From: an uncultured Cohaesibacter sp.
GTDB taxonomy: Bacteria > Pseudomonadota > Alphaproteobacteria > Rhizobiales > Cohaesibacteraceae
NCBI RefSeq assembly: GCF_963677725.1
Contig: NZ_OY782507.1
Location: 1,674,001-1,738,000, forward strand
Direction: 5' to 3'
DNA length: 64,000 bases
Shown here one piece after another: positions 37,699 to 46,045 of this stretch. The notes under the pieces were generated by a model. That model worked only from the letters and a program-made list of their open reading frames with translations. It was not told the DNA's origin and searched no databases. Numbering within the stretch: the first letter of the stretch is position 1; the number at the start of each line of letters is the position of its first letter. The position numbers and the translations under genes are program-made.

Positions 37699-38634
37699 TC
37701 AGGCCTTGGCCATCATCGGAATGTCGGCCAGCCCCAAGGGTTTGCTGGCGTCGATCTTGAAATCGACCTCATCCTTGAACACGGTTTTGCTTTCCATGCC
37801 GAGCTTTTTCCAGGCCAGCGAAAGGGCGGCCTTTGGATAGATGTGGAAGCCGTGAGGCTGGTGGTTGGCTGCGTGATAGCCGAGCGTGCGGCGCAACACC
37901 CCGTTGCCATAATGCACCGCATAGAGATTGCGCACATCGGTGTCCCAATGTTCCAGCGTCAGGGAAATGTTGAGGCAATCCTCATTCTCGACGCGATGCG
38001 GCGCATGAAGCGGCCAATAGGCCATCTGCCCGGGTTCGAGATTGTAGACCTCTGCATAGTCATCATACCATTCCTCGAACGGGAATTCCTCGCGGGTTTC
38101 CTTCATGATCACACGCTGGCGATCGATATTTGGCAGGAAAGGTTCCCGGTTGGGGTAGATATAGACTTTCTTGCGGCCTTTGATCTGCCAAAGATGCTGG
38201 CCCGGCAGATCGAAGTGATAGAAGGTCTGGCATTTGGGCGAGGTGACCAGAATGCCCATATTGCGTTTGTAGGTTTGCAGGCCCGGCATATGGGCTTCGA
38301 ATTCCTCAAACAGTTGATCAAGCACGGCCTTGTAGCGCGGGTCAAAATCCTGACAATGGCGGATATTGAGCCAGAGACGCCCATTCTTGATCGCCTCCAT
38401 TGTTTCCTTGCCGGACGCGCCACCGACAATGCCTTCGCGCCATTCGGCCCGCTTGGTGTCGTGCCCCATGGTAGCGAGATTGTAATGCTCTGGCGGGGTT
38501 TGCTCGATGAGGTCTGCAATGGCCTCCTCGGAAAAGAGTGGCGAGGTATGCAGGCTGTGATCGATGACCACGGTTTCCTTGCTCCAGACCTTGGCATAAT
38601 GCGGCTTCCAGCCGGTAACGATCTTATCTGACAA
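37699..38634 (-). CDS. Cupin-like JmjC-domain Fe(II)/2-oxoglutarate oxygenase-like protein
   Basis: 311 residues. The cupin_8/JmjC core is visible in FYHFDLPGQHLWQIKGRKKVYIYP, giving the His-x-Asp iron ligands and the 2-oxoglutarate-binding Lys region. The distal His is in HAPHRVEN after EPGQMAYWPL. The substrate may be a protein or small-molecule hydroxylation target; none is implied by neighbours. The start is TTG 38634 because GGGGGAA (38641-38647) lies six bases upstream; the frame also opens with another TTG at 38649. Confidence 0.78.
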   Translation of the reverse strand: MSDKIVTGWKPHYAKVWSKETVVIDHSLHTSPLFSEEAIADLIEQTPPEHYNLATMGHDTKRAEWREGIVGGASGKETMEAIKNGRLWLNIRHCQDFDPRYKAVLDQLFEEFEAHMPGLQTYKRNMGILVTSPKCQTFYHFDLPGQHLWQIKGRKKVYIYPNREPFLPNIDRQRVIMKETREEFPFEEWYDDYAEVYNLEPGQMAYWPLHAPHRVENEDCLNISLTLEHWDTDVRNLYAVHYGNGVLRRTLGYHAANHQPHGFHIYPKAALSLAWKKLGMESKTVFKDEVDFKIDASKPLGLADIPMMAKA

Positions 38635-38970
38635 GAGACATTCCCCCAATACATGACATCAATGTATGAAAGGACCGATCAAGCAATCAAAGCGGCCTGG
38701 ATTTCTCTTATTTGCGGCCACCAGGACACCATTCGATCCCTTTCTTCAATACTTGTTGGCGACGATATTAGAAACTCCCCTAAGAAAACCTTCATTTCAA
38801 ATGCATCTATGTGCCGTTATGCTTGAATTTTCTCATTAGCGTTAATGAAAGACTATCCTGAGCGCGCCTTTCACAAACACAACTCACACAAAGAAGACCC
38901 CACAGGATTTCTCCTGCGGGGCCTCGCATCGTGTCGCGTCTGAAGGATGTGGAGCCTTCAGGATCGGTGG
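38635..38970. other. Spacer between di-haem peroxidase and cupin gene
   Basis: About 335 bases. It holds the terminator hairpin of the peroxidase gene (38896-38923, - strand) and the promoter region of the cupin gene. No gene or RNA is recognised. Confidence 0.4.
38896..38923 (-). terminator. Terminator of the cytochrome c peroxidase gene
   Basis: On the minus strand a GC-rich stem (GCCCCGCAGGA / TCCTGTGGGGTC, one mismatch) with a four-base loop is followed by TTCTTTG. It lies about 50 bases beyond the peroxidase stop. Confidence 0.65.
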
Positions 38971-40026
38971 TTATTTGGCAACCATCGCTTCGGGTTTTGG
39001 CGTTTCGCGGGTTTCAACCGGCAGAATCGGATATTCAACCTTTGGCTGTTCGCCCGTCAGGGTTTTGAGGAATGCGGTGATTTTCTTGATTTCCTCATCG
39101 GTCATTTCCTCGCCTAGCTGACTGGTTGCCATGATAGCAACGGCCTGCTCGAGGTCCCACACTTTGCCCGAATGGAAGTAAGGCGCGGTCAACTCGATGT
39201 TGCGCAATGGGCCAGCACGGAAGACATATTCCTCATCGGCGGTTTTGGTGACGGCAAAGCGCCCCTTGTCACCGGTCGGCAGAATGTCGGCACCCGGTTT
39301 CTCGACGACACCGAACGGATAGTACCCTTCCCCGCCAATATTAACGCCGGCATGGCAGGCAGAGCAGCCTTTGTCCATGAAGAGCTGCAAGCCTTCCTGT
39401 TCCACTGCGGTCATCACCTTTGTGTTGCCTTCGAGGAACTGATCAAAGCGCGAATAAGGCGTGATCAATGTCGCCTCAAAGGCTTCGATGGCCTTGGCCA
39501 TATTGTCGAAGCTCACCGGATCTTCCTCCCCAGGGAATGCCTTGGTAAAGGCCTCCACATAAGCCGGCATGCTCTTCAATGTGGTCTCGACACGCTCAGG
39601 TGTGGATGCCATTTCGACACCGGCCTGAACCGGACCCTTGGCTTGCGCTTTGAGATCTTCGGCACGGCCATCCCAGAATTGGGCGATGTTGAAGACCGCA
39701 TTGAGAACAGTTGGTGCGTTCCGAGGCCCTTTTTGCCATCCATGGCCGATGGATGTCTCCAGATTGTCATCTCCCCCCATGCCCAGATTATGACAGGTAT
39801 TGCACGAAATCAGTGCCGAAGAGGACAGGCGCGGTTCAAAGAACAGCATCTTGCCCAGCTCGATCTTGTCGCTGGTCACTGCATTGTCCTTGACCGATGG
39901 AACCACCGATGGAATCGGCTTGAAATAGTCTTTCGCTTCTTCCAGAAGCTCATTGGCAGAGGCGATTTGCGAGGCCGCCAGGACTGCAGCGCCCGCCATC
40001 AATGCAACAGCAATTTTCGAGGTCAT
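38971..40026 (-). CDS. ccpA: Di-haem cytochrome c peroxidase
   Basis: 351 residues, periplasmic. The signal peptide (MTSKIAVALMAGAAVLAASQIASA) is followed by two c-type haem sites, CNTCH (75-79) and CSACH (221-225). Family blocks include LGKMLFFEPRLSSSALISC, RNAPTVLNA, FWDGRAEDL and APYFHSGKVWDLEQAV. It reduces H2O2 to water with electrons from a c-type cytochrome. The ATG at 40026 follows GGGAGGGTCTG; the frame opening at 40086 lacks a signal. Two Irr-like boxes lie upstream. Confidence 0.93.
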   Translation of the reverse strand: MTSKIAVALMAGAAVLAASQIASANELLEEAKDYFKPIPSVVPSVKDNAVTSDKIELGKMLFFEPRLSSSALISCNTCHNLGMGGDDNLETSIGHGWQKGPRNAPTVLNAVFNIAQFWDGRAEDLKAQAKGPVQAGVEMASTPERVETTLKSMPAYVEAFTKAFPGEEDPVSFDNMAKAIEAFEATLITPYSRFDQFLEGNTKVMTAVEQEGLQLFMDKGCSACHAGVNIGGEGYYPFGVVEKPGADILPTGDKGRFAVTKTADEEYVFRAGPLRNIELTAPYFHSGKVWDLEQAVAIMATSQLGEEMTDEEIKKITAFLKTLTGEQPKVEYPILPVETRETPKPEAMVAK

Positions 40027-40613
40027 CAGACCCTCCCTTAAGTTTAGAACAACTGTAAAGTAATACAGAGCGCCGCTTTGTCGCATTGCGTCAGTCGATG
40101 GAATTATTTATTTAGAAGAACTATAAAGAAGACTGTAAATGTTTGAATTTTCGGTCTAACGGGCTTTTCTGTGCAGATTTCAGATGGAAATTTACGCAGC
40201 TGGGCTTTTGCGCTCACTTTCTCGCTTTGCTGCGCTTTTTGGCTCGAAACAGCCTCTTTTTCACACCTCCCCATCCACACGCGTATTGAAAATCACAATG
40301 GTGCGGCAATGTGCTCATTGTCGCTTTTCGAGAGCCTATTGGCTTCAACGCCTTGGCTTGTCTGCCGGCTTGTCTCCTCGCTTGTCTGCAAACCTGCGGG
40401 TTTTCTTCAGGGCAAACCGAGGTGCGTATAAAGGTGCGAGAAGCGGTATCGCATACAGAATTGTCATTCTTTATCCAATAGATGCCTGTGAGCCTGAGGT
40501 TTGTCACAGATTTGGGGCCCAAAAGTCTTACTTTTGGGGTGTCCTTTACTTGCCCTTAAACGAAATTGGCGAGACTTTCCGCAACCTTTGGAGGAATGGG
40601 GAGGAAATGGGAA
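40027..40613. other. Divergent spacer between peroxidase and chemoreceptor genes
   Basis: About 590 bases of promoter DNA for two divergent genes. Besides the Irr-like boxes at 40043-40128 I see no gene. The short + strand ORFs (from about 40171) have no ribosome site and no domain, and their codon use does not look native. Confidence 0.45.
40043..40128. promoter_or_regulatory. Two Irr-like (iron control element) boxes upstream of the peroxidase gene
   Basis: TTTAGAACAACTGTAAAG (40043-40060) and TTTAGAAGAACTATAAAG (40111-40128) are near-identical direct copies 68 bases apart. Read on the minus strand each is TTTA(c/t)AG-N3-TTCTAAA, an imperfect match to the Irr box TTTAGAA-N3-TTCTAAA. Irr is the haem-responsive regulator of Hyphomicrobiales, and a haem peroxidase is a sensible target. 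The first box sits just upstream of the start codon, where binding would block expression. Confidence 0.5.
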
Positions 40614-43046
40614 ATGAAAGTCTTCAAGTCTCTCAACGATCTTAAATTGCCTTACAAAATCGGAGGGGGCTTTGCCATTCTGATGGTTTTGACCGCTTTT
40701 GTTGGCACCGTCGCAGCCATTTCCATCCGCGACTTTCAAAAGCAGGCGTCAGTTAATGAAAAATCGGTCGCAGTTCTTGACCAGTTGCAACGGTTCTCCA
40801 GTCACCGCGAACGATATTTGAACAGCCGCAAGACAGAGCAGGCTGAAGAGGTCAAGAAGGATATCGTGGGGCTGGGCAGCGCCCTTAACGGCTTGCAGCA
40901 AAACCTCACAGACGACGCGTCCGCCCAATCGCAGATCGGCGGCGCCGTGGATCTTGCCTCGAAACTGGAAAGCGACTTTCAGGATGTGACGACAGTGATC
41001 GAGAGCCAGAAGCAACAGACCTCCAGATTGCTCAGCAATGTTGCCATGCTCGTTGGCAATGCCAACAATATCTCGACCAGCCTTGGGAAGATGAAAAGCG
41101 CTGCAAACCGGGAGGCCAAGAAGGCTGACAGCCTGACGCGCCGTGCCGACAAGGTGGTTCGCATCGTCAACCAGATGCAAGATCAGGCCCTGACAATTGA
41201 AAAGGCACTGGACGATCCCCAGCCGTTGGAAGACGGGGCCTTCTGGGCCGCTCAACTGGAACGCACCGATGCTATCGAGAACGGCATCAAAAAAGCGGGC
41301 CGGATCAAAGTCGAAGGATTGGATCGGGACAGTTTCAAGCTATTGAACCGGCAAATTGGCAGCCTGCGCCAAGCGATCAAAACAACCATGAAAATGGACC
41401 TTGATCCAAAAGAAAGCCTGAAAATGACCGGTGCGCAAATTGCGGCCGGGGAATTGGCGATAGCGTCGAGCACTCTGCGCGATGCTATCTACGCGGTTTC
41501 AGACAAGGCCAAGAAAAGCGCTCGCATGCTCAATAGCAAGCTGATGATCGCGGATTTGATTTCCACCAATGCCTCGAAGTTTCAGCGTGAGGCGCTGGAG
41601 ACCAAAGCCGTAACGATGGAGTTTTTCTCAGGCCTTAGCAACACGACGCAGGATGGCGTCCTCTTGCGCATCCAGAGCTTCCGCAATCTGGCCAGATTGC
41701 TGATTACAGACGCACAGAACGTGCCGGAAATCCAGTCACTGACCAGCACGATTGAGGCCGAAATCAACGCCTATGAAGATGAGTTCAAATTGATGCAGGC
41801 CGGTGCCTTACAGGTGAGAGCCAAACGGGATCAATTGATCGACATATCTGGTCAGGTGCAGACCATTGTGAACGATCTTGTGAAGACACAGTCAACGAGG
41901 GCCCTTGGGGCGGCATCGACTGATGTAATCCTGATCCTTGGCTCTGTTCTGGTCTCCCTGCTTGTCGGGGCGGGCTTTGCGGTGATCATCACATTGGCCA
42001 TTTCCCGTCCAATCCGCGCTCTGACCGGCACGATGGGAGAGTTGGCAAATGGCAATCTCGAAATCTCGATTGCTGGCATTGACCGCGGCGATGAAATCGG
42101 GGACATGACCCGCGCCGTGCGGGTGTTCCGCGAGAATGCCAAAGAGCGGGTTACCTTGCAGGAAGCCTCTCATCTTGAAGAAGAGAAACAGCATGAGCGT
42201 CAGCGGCATATTGAGCAGTTGATCGGCCAGTTCGACGCTCGCATGCGCGATCTACTGACCGGCGTGGATGCGACGGCTGGCGACATGAAGCAGACCGCGG
42301 AATCTTTGTCCCATATCGCCATGGAAAGCGCTGAGCAGGCAGCGGATACGAGCCAGTCAAGCCAGAATGCTTCGGCAAGCGTTGGCCATGTGGCAAGCGC
42401 TGCGGAAGAATTGGCCGCCTCCATTCAGGAAATCGGCGCTCAGGTGCAACGCACCGAACGGGTCGTGTCCGATGCCAGCCAATCGACACTCAGCACAAAT
42501 GAGAAGGTCAAGGAACTTGCCAGTGCGGCTGATCATATTGGTGAAGTTGTTACCCTTATTCAGGCAATTGCGGAACAAACCAACCTGCTGGCACTGAACG
42601 CCACCATCGAAGCCGCCCGTGCGGGGGAAGCAGGCAAAGGCTTTGCGGTTGTCGCCGCTGAAGTCAAAAATCTGGCCAACCAAACCTCCAAGGCGACGGA
42701 AGAAATCAGCAGCCAGATCACATCCATCCAGAATTCGACCGGTGACGCAGCTCAGGCAATCTCCGATATCGTTGAGACAATGGGTCAGGTGGATTCCCAT
42801 ATCGGCGCGATTGCTGCAGCGGTGCATCAGCAAAATGACGCAACATCGGAGATTTCCGGCAACGTGCAAACCGCTTCTGTGGGCACCCAGCAGGTCAAAA
42901 CCAACATGGATGGGTTGTCAGATGCTGTCGCGCGCACCAGCGCTTCATCGCAAAATGTGTTGGAAGCTTCGAGTTCTCTGGGCGAGAAAACCAAGCAATT
43001 GCAAACTGAGGTCACCCAATTCCTTCGCGATGTGGCGGCGGCCTGA
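40614..43046 (+). CDS. Methyl-accepting chemotaxis protein
   Basis: 810 residues. It has an N-terminal membrane helix (about 17-40) and a large helical periplasmic sensor (about 41-435) rich in Lys, Ser and Gln. A second membrane helix ([22 protein letters not shown]) is followed by HAMP ([20 protein letters not shown]) and a complete signalling domain with the conserved hairpin tip [34 protein letters not shown]. The helical sensor resembles HBM/four-helix types; the ligand is unknown. The ATG at 40614 follows GGAGGAAATGGGAA. No che genes are nearby. A hairpin follows at 43089-43115. Confidence 0.9.
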   Translation: MKVFKSLNDLKLPYKIGGGFAILMVLTAFVGTVAAISIRDFQKQASVNEKSVAVLDQLQRFSSHRERYLNSRKTEQAEEVKKDIVGLGSALNGLQQNLTDDASAQSQIGGAVDLASKLESDFQDVTTVIESQKQQTSRLLSNVAMLVGNANNISTSLGKMKSAANREAKKADSLTRRADKVVRIVNQMQDQALTIEKALDDPQPLEDGAFWAAQLERTDAIENGIKKAGRIKVEGLDRDSFKLLNRQIGSLRQAIKTTMKMDLDPKESLKMTGAQIAAGELAIASSTLRDAIYAVSDKAKKSARMLNSKLMIADLISTNASKFQREALETKAVTMEFFSGLSNTTQDGVLLRIQSFRNLARLLITDAQNVPEIQSLTSTIEAEINAYEDEFKLMQAGALQVRAKRDQLIDISGQVQTIVNDLVKTQSTRALGAASTDVILILGSVLVSLLVGAGFAVIITLAISRPIRALTGTMGELANGNLEISIAGIDRGDEIGDMTRAVRVFRENAKERVTLQEASHLEEEKQHERQRHIEQLIGQFDARMRDLLTGVDATAGDMKQTAESLSHIAMESAEQAADTSQSSQNASASVGHVASAAEELAASIQEIGAQVQRTERVVSDASQSTLSTNEKVKELASAADHIGEVVTLIQAIAEQTNLLALNATIEAARAGEAGKGFAVVAAEVKNLANQTSKATEEISSQITSIQNSTGDAAQAISDIVETMGQVDSHIGAIAAAVHQQNDATSEISGNVQTASVGTQQVKTNMDGLSDAVARTSASSQNVLEASSSLGEKTKQLQTEVTQFLRDVAAA

Positions 43047-43088
43047 TTGGTTGTCCAACAATCTTGTGTCACCGACCTTGACGCCCAA

Positions 43089-43115
43089 GCCATGCCCAAC
43101 ACCCTTGGGCATGGC
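43089..43115 (+). terminator. Hairpin after the chemoreceptor gene
   Basis: GCCATGCCCAA pairs with TTGGGCATGGC (11 bp, perfect, 5-base loop). No T tract follows, so it may end transcription weakly or protect the mRNA end. Confidence 0.45.
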
Positions 43116-43139
43116 GGAATTACCCTCACAATGATGATG

Positions 43140-43309
43140 GTCTCGGTCTGCCGATGACCGGAGAGCTGTTCTAAGAATGGGGCAGCGACGAACTGGCCAA
43201 GGGCCCCTGCGCCGAGCACCAGACCAAGTACGAGCGGTGTGGCACCCATATCACGCAGGAAGAATGGCAGGATCGGCAGGACAGCGCCGCTGCTCGCGGC
43301 TGACGATGA
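43140..43309 (-). pseudogene. MFS transporter fragment
   Basis: Read on the minus strand this encodes SSGAVLPILPFFLRDMGATP, then LVLGLVLGAGALGQFVAAPF and LEQLSGHR, the end of helix 1 through helix 2 of a drug-efflux major facilitator. The frame is stopped just upstream by TGA TAG TAA (about 43307-43315), and similarity ends after GHRQTE. Only some 50 residues of a normally 400-residue protein remain, so this is a decayed relic. Confidence 0.6.
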
Positions 43310-43397
43310 TTACTATCAGCAGAATCAGCCGCCAATCGAGCTTTTGTGGCGCAGCCGCTTCGGGCGTCGCGAAGGAACGCGCTTGGAGGCTCATCTC

Positions 43398-43745
43398 ACG
43401 CCCCTGCCCCTAAGAGCCGACGGCTTCGGGAGTGGCGAGACAATCATCAATCTGTTTGAAAAGGCAAATCTGTCCACCTTCCTGCATGAGACTGGCCATT
43501 ACTTTCTTGCGGTGACAGAAGCCTTGGCGAGTAGCCAGAAGGCAACACCGGAAATCCACTCAATGCTTGAAGCCGTTCAGACTTGGTGGCGGGATAATGC
43601 GGCAGATGTTGCAAAGGATGCTAGCTCTGGCGTGTCAGTCAGTGATGTTCAGATCTATTTTAACGAGGGCACGACAGGGAACTCTGATAAGGATGCTGCC
43701 ATTGAGACTGGCAAGCACGAGCAATTCGCAAAGCGCGCCCTCTGA
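43398..43745 (+). pseudogene. Truncated phage-type polyvalent protein with HETGH metalloprotease-like motif
   Basis: About 115 residues: GSGETIINLFEKANLSTFLHETGHYFLAV, then a helical region and GKHEQFAKRAL before the stop. The block LFEKAxxSTFxHExxHxFL followed by EQFA is seen in large phage or mobile-element polyvalent proteins, where it continues far beyond this point. Both ends are missing and no other phage genes are present, so this is a remnant. The frame opens at 43239, but the upstream part is out-of-context sequence overlapping the MFS relic. Confidence 0.55.
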
Positions 43746-43746
43746 A

Positions 43747-44124
43747 ATGACTGGTGCGATCACTGACGAGTTGCCATCGTCTCAAGCGAGCCAGTTTGTA
43801 TCAAAGGGCGCGTCTAACAACGCCATTACGATAGGCCAAATCTATCAAACTTTCAATTTTGGTCAGTTTGAATATTTCAAAAAAGACGGCGAAACCAAGC
43901 GCGGCTCCATCATCTTTCCAAAAGCCGTCAATGGCGACCTCTATTCTCAGATTTGTTGCGGGCTACTCGGCGGTATGGGACTGAGCAAAGATTTCGCCAA
44001 GCTTTGCGAGCTCTTTTGCCGTGATGCGCACCTGTTCTTTGATATTTGTGTCGCCGTTCGCCGAACTGACTTCGGTCACGCGATGATCAAGCAGCTTTTG
44101 TTGAAAATGAGACCTATCAGGTAA
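43747..44124 (+). CDS. Orphan ORF of unknown function in remnant region
   Basis: 125 codons starting at the ATG that follows directly on the stop of the phage-type fragment (TGAAATGA). The sequence has ITIGQIYQTFNFGQFEYFKKDG and a cysteine-rich second half (YSQICCGLLGG, LCELFCRDAHLFFDICV). I recognise no family. It could be a residual phage or moron gene, part of the same decayed element, or chance. No good ribosome site is seen. Confidence 0.3.
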   Translation: MTGAITDELPSSQASQFVSKGASNNAITIGQIYQTFNFGQFEYFKKDGETKRGSIIFPKAVNGDLYSQICCGLLGGMGLSKDFAKLCELFCRDAHLFFDICVAVRRTDFGHAMIKQLLLKMRPIR

Positions 44125-44283
44125 TCATTCTAAAAGCAGACCAACCAATCGTCAGGTTCTGGATGTTCATTGTTTTGGACTCCTAGACCCTATTGCGTTG
44201 ACAGGTGGAGGCCGGGTCAGCCTCTGCCTTGTATGATACAACCGCAAACAAGGGCCTTTGGAATAGTTGAACCATTCAGCTTG

Positions 44284-44311
44284 TTGACTGCTTCGGCGAG
44301 ATTTGTATGAT
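44284..44311 (+). promoter_or_regulatory. Sigma-70 type promoter of the first cobalamin-riboswitch transcript
   Basis: TTGACT (44284-44289), a 16-base spacer, and TATGAT (44306-44311) match the -35 and -10 consensus at 5/6 each. The predicted transcript start, about 44318, coincides with the 5' edge of the riboswitch. Confidence 0.6.
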
Positions 44312-44318
44312 GTGCGCG

Positions 44319-44500
44319 ATGGTTCCCAACGCACTAAGTGCAAGGGATCAAAAGGGAACACGGTGAGGAGGAGCCCCGAGGCACCAAATCCGTGACTGCC
44401 CCCGCAACTGTAAGCGAAGAGCAAACCGTCAATCCACTGGGAGAATTCTCCCGGGAAGGGACGGAGAGCGAGGACCCGCGAAGTCAGGAGACCTGCCATC
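44319..44500 (+). promoter_or_regulatory. Cobalamin riboswitch 1
   Basis: Signature pieces of the B12-sensing aptamer occur in order: GGGAACACGGTG (44356 onward), GACTGCCCCCGCAACTGTAA (B12-box core near 44395-44415), CCACTGG...CGGGAAGG, and the closing AGTCAGGAGACCTGCC (44482-44497). The aptamer precedes a short hairpin that holds GGAGG in its loop, suggesting control of translation. Bound adenosylcobalamin should lower expression of the downstream leader ORF and binding-protein gene. Confidence 0.92.
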
Positions 44501-44535
44501 ACGACTTGATTGCTCTATCGGGCGGAGGGCCCGTG

Positions 44536-44610
44536 ATGGATGGATTTGATGCATTACCTTACACCTTAGCCACTGAAAGAACTCTGCTTTCGTTGCCTGC
44601 CTGCACTTGA
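44536..44610 (+). CDS. Possible 24-residue leader peptide ORF behind riboswitch 1
   Basis: An ATG at 44536 lies seven bases after GGAGG (44524-44528), and that ribosome site is the loop of the stem CGGGC/GCCCG (44519-44533). The 24-codon product (MDGFDALPYTLATERTLLSL...) contains one Cys near the end. It resembles nothing known. Its position matches that of the small ORFs behind riboswitch 2. It may be a regulatory leader or chance. Confidence 0.3.
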   Translation: MDGFDALPYTLATERTLLSLPACT

Positions 44611-44867
44611 GTTGTCTGGCAGGTCTTTAGCATGTCCTTTCAAACCCACAGAACGCCACTCTCTCACAAAGAGTTGGACGTCCTTTCCAATTCGTGCGTG
44701 TTCATAAGAGAACAGGCGGCGCTCTTCGTTTGCGCTGTTTGGCACGATTGAAAGGCTGATTGGGCCAAGGCTTCTGGCAGTCCATATATGCGCCGTCTCT
44801 CACCCTCTCACCCCTTATTGTCAGTGATCAAGAGTTCCGAACCACTATCGAGAGTTTCGAGAAACAT

Positions 44868-45809
44868 ATGATCAAACAAGGCATTTTGGCTCCTTTGTGC
44901 TTTATCGCGAGCCTGACCCTCGCCCATGCGCACTCAGCCCCGGTTGCTGTTGCGGGATGCTTCGGCAACTATACCTTCACCTCCCCACCCGAACGGGTCG
45001 TCAGTCTCGATCCGCAGGCAACCGAGATCATGAAAGCTCTTGGTCTGGCTGACCGCGTCGTCGGTCTGGCCCCTGCCGAAAGAGCGTCTGATGAGCCTTT
45101 TGACACGCAGTTTGATCAGGCGGTTCATCTAACCGCGCAGGATCGGAAGAGCCGTCAATCTATTCTGGCCCTTGAACCAGATCTCCTTATTGCAAGTGAT
45201 CCTGGCCTGTTTGGTCCAGACGCTCTGGGGAACGGCGCTTCCTGGCAGAATGAAGAGGATATCGGGGTCTATATTTCGAACGCAGCCTGCCCTGCCTTTT
45301 ACGGGGATGCGGGACCTCAGAGCTTTGAGCCGCTGCTCAAGGATATCCAGATCCTGGGCGACGTCTTTCACATCAAGGCAAAAGCAGCAAAGCTGCTGCT
45401 TGACACCCTTGTGCGACTGAAGGCGGTACAGAAATCCGCCGCCGGAGAAGGACGAAAAGCTGTCTTGCTGTCGGGCAACAAGAGCGATGCGGCAGCTCTT
45501 GACAGTCATTGTTGCAACGGTGCCGGGATCCTGTTTGATCTGGTTGGCCTTGAAGTCACTCAGGATGCCTTGAGGAGTGGTTGGGATGCTCTCGCCAAGA
45601 CCAACCCACAAGTCATTATCCTGAAGGACGAGCCGAACGAAACGGCGCAAGCCAAACGGGCAGCTCTTCTGGCTGACCCTGAAATGTCAGAGCTTACCGC
45701 AGTGCGCAAAAAGCATTTCATTGTGCTGCAGCCCAGGCACTTGAATCTGGGCCTTGGTTTTGTCGAAGGCGCTGAAACCCTCAACAGTCAGCTTTCGACC
45801 ATGGAATAG
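44868..45809 (+). CDS. Cobalamin/siderophore-type periplasmic binding protein (BtuF-like), lone
   Basis: 313 residues. A signal peptide (GILAPLCFIASLTLAHAHS) is followed by a PF01497-type fold: FTSPPERVVSLDPQATEIMKALGL, LTAQDRKSRQSILALEPDLLIA, and a C-terminal AVRKKHFIVLQPRH. Several cysteines occur (ACPAF, SHCCNGAG), unusual for the family. It is preceded by a cobalamin riboswitch, so a corrinoid or a cobalamin-linked metal chelate is the likely ligand. There is no permease in its own unit; it may feed the BtuCD-like transporter at 51.3-54.1 kb. The ATG at 44868 is chosen by the signal peptide. A terminator follows. Confidence 0.78.
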   Translation: MIKQGILAPLCFIASLTLAHAHSAPVAVAGCFGNYTFTSPPERVVSLDPQATEIMKALGLADRVVGLAPAERASDEPFDTQFDQAVHLTAQDRKSRQSILALEPDLLIASDPGLFGPDALGNGASWQNEEDIGVYISNAACPAFYGDAGPQSFEPLLKDIQILGDVFHIKAKAAKLLLDTLVRLKAVQKSAAGEGRKAVLLSGNKSDAAALDSHCCNGAGILFDLVGLEVTQDALRSGWDALAKTNPQVIILKDEPNETAQAKRAALLADPEMSELTAVRKKHFIVLQPRHLNLGLGFVEGAETLNSQLSTME

Positions 45810-45833
45810 TCCCCTCCTTTCATCGCCTCGTAC

Positions 45834-45883
45834 GCAAAAGAGCTTAAGCAAATAGATCTGCATAAATAGCTCTTTTGCATTTT
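45834..45883 (+). terminator. Terminator of the lone BtuF-like gene
   Basis: GCAAAAGAGCT (45834-45844) pairs perfectly with AGCTCTTTTGC (45868-45878) and is followed by ATTTTTG. A second perfect dyad TTTTGATGC...GCATCAAAA (45881-45906) lies directly behind it. Together they separate this gene from the following operon. Confidence 0.7.
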
Positions 45884-45929
45884 TGATGCTTTCACCGGCA
45901 TCAAAACTCACGTAAAAGATCGGAAATTT

Positions 45930-45949
45930 TGTTATGTTATAACATAACA
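45930..45949. promoter_or_regulatory. Zur-like operator (perfect 20-bp palindrome)
   Basis: TGTTATGTTATAACATAACA is its own reverse complement. It contains two overlapping 15-mers (45930-45944 and 45935-45949), each matching the Zur consensus TGTTATAnTATAACA at all but one position. It lies about 100 bases upstream of the Nik/Dpp-type operon, in its promoter region. Zinc-dependent repression is inferred; the zur gene is not in the window. Confidence 0.6.
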
Positions 45950-46045
45950 TTTATAGGTTGGTACGGATAACCAGCTCCTCCCCAAGCATGCGACCTGCCA
46001 ACCCAAATCCTACAGTCGGGGATATCTCAATTTAAGGAGAAAAGA

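Larger units (their letters stand above)
44125..44867 (+). other. Leader region of the lone BtuF-like gene
   Basis: About 740 bases containing a promoter (44284-44311), a cobalamin riboswitch (44319-44500), an expression-platform hairpin (44519-44533) and a possible 24-codon leader ORF (44536-44610). Some 250 further bases before the binding-protein gene hold no recognised feature. The hairpin CCTGCC...GGCAGG-TCTTT near 44597-44630 could be a terminator. Confidence 0.45.

Noticed and set aside
40171-40645. Two overlapping + strand ORFs upstream of the chemoreceptor
   Set aside because: Neither has a ribosome site or domain, and both lie in the divergent promoter region containing the Irr-like boxes. 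The chemoreceptor start at 40614 is well supported.
44338-44610. A 90-codon ORF across riboswitch 1
   Set aside because: Most of it is the aptamer itself, which is an RNA structure; only the last 24 codons behind GGAGG were kept as a low-confidence leader.
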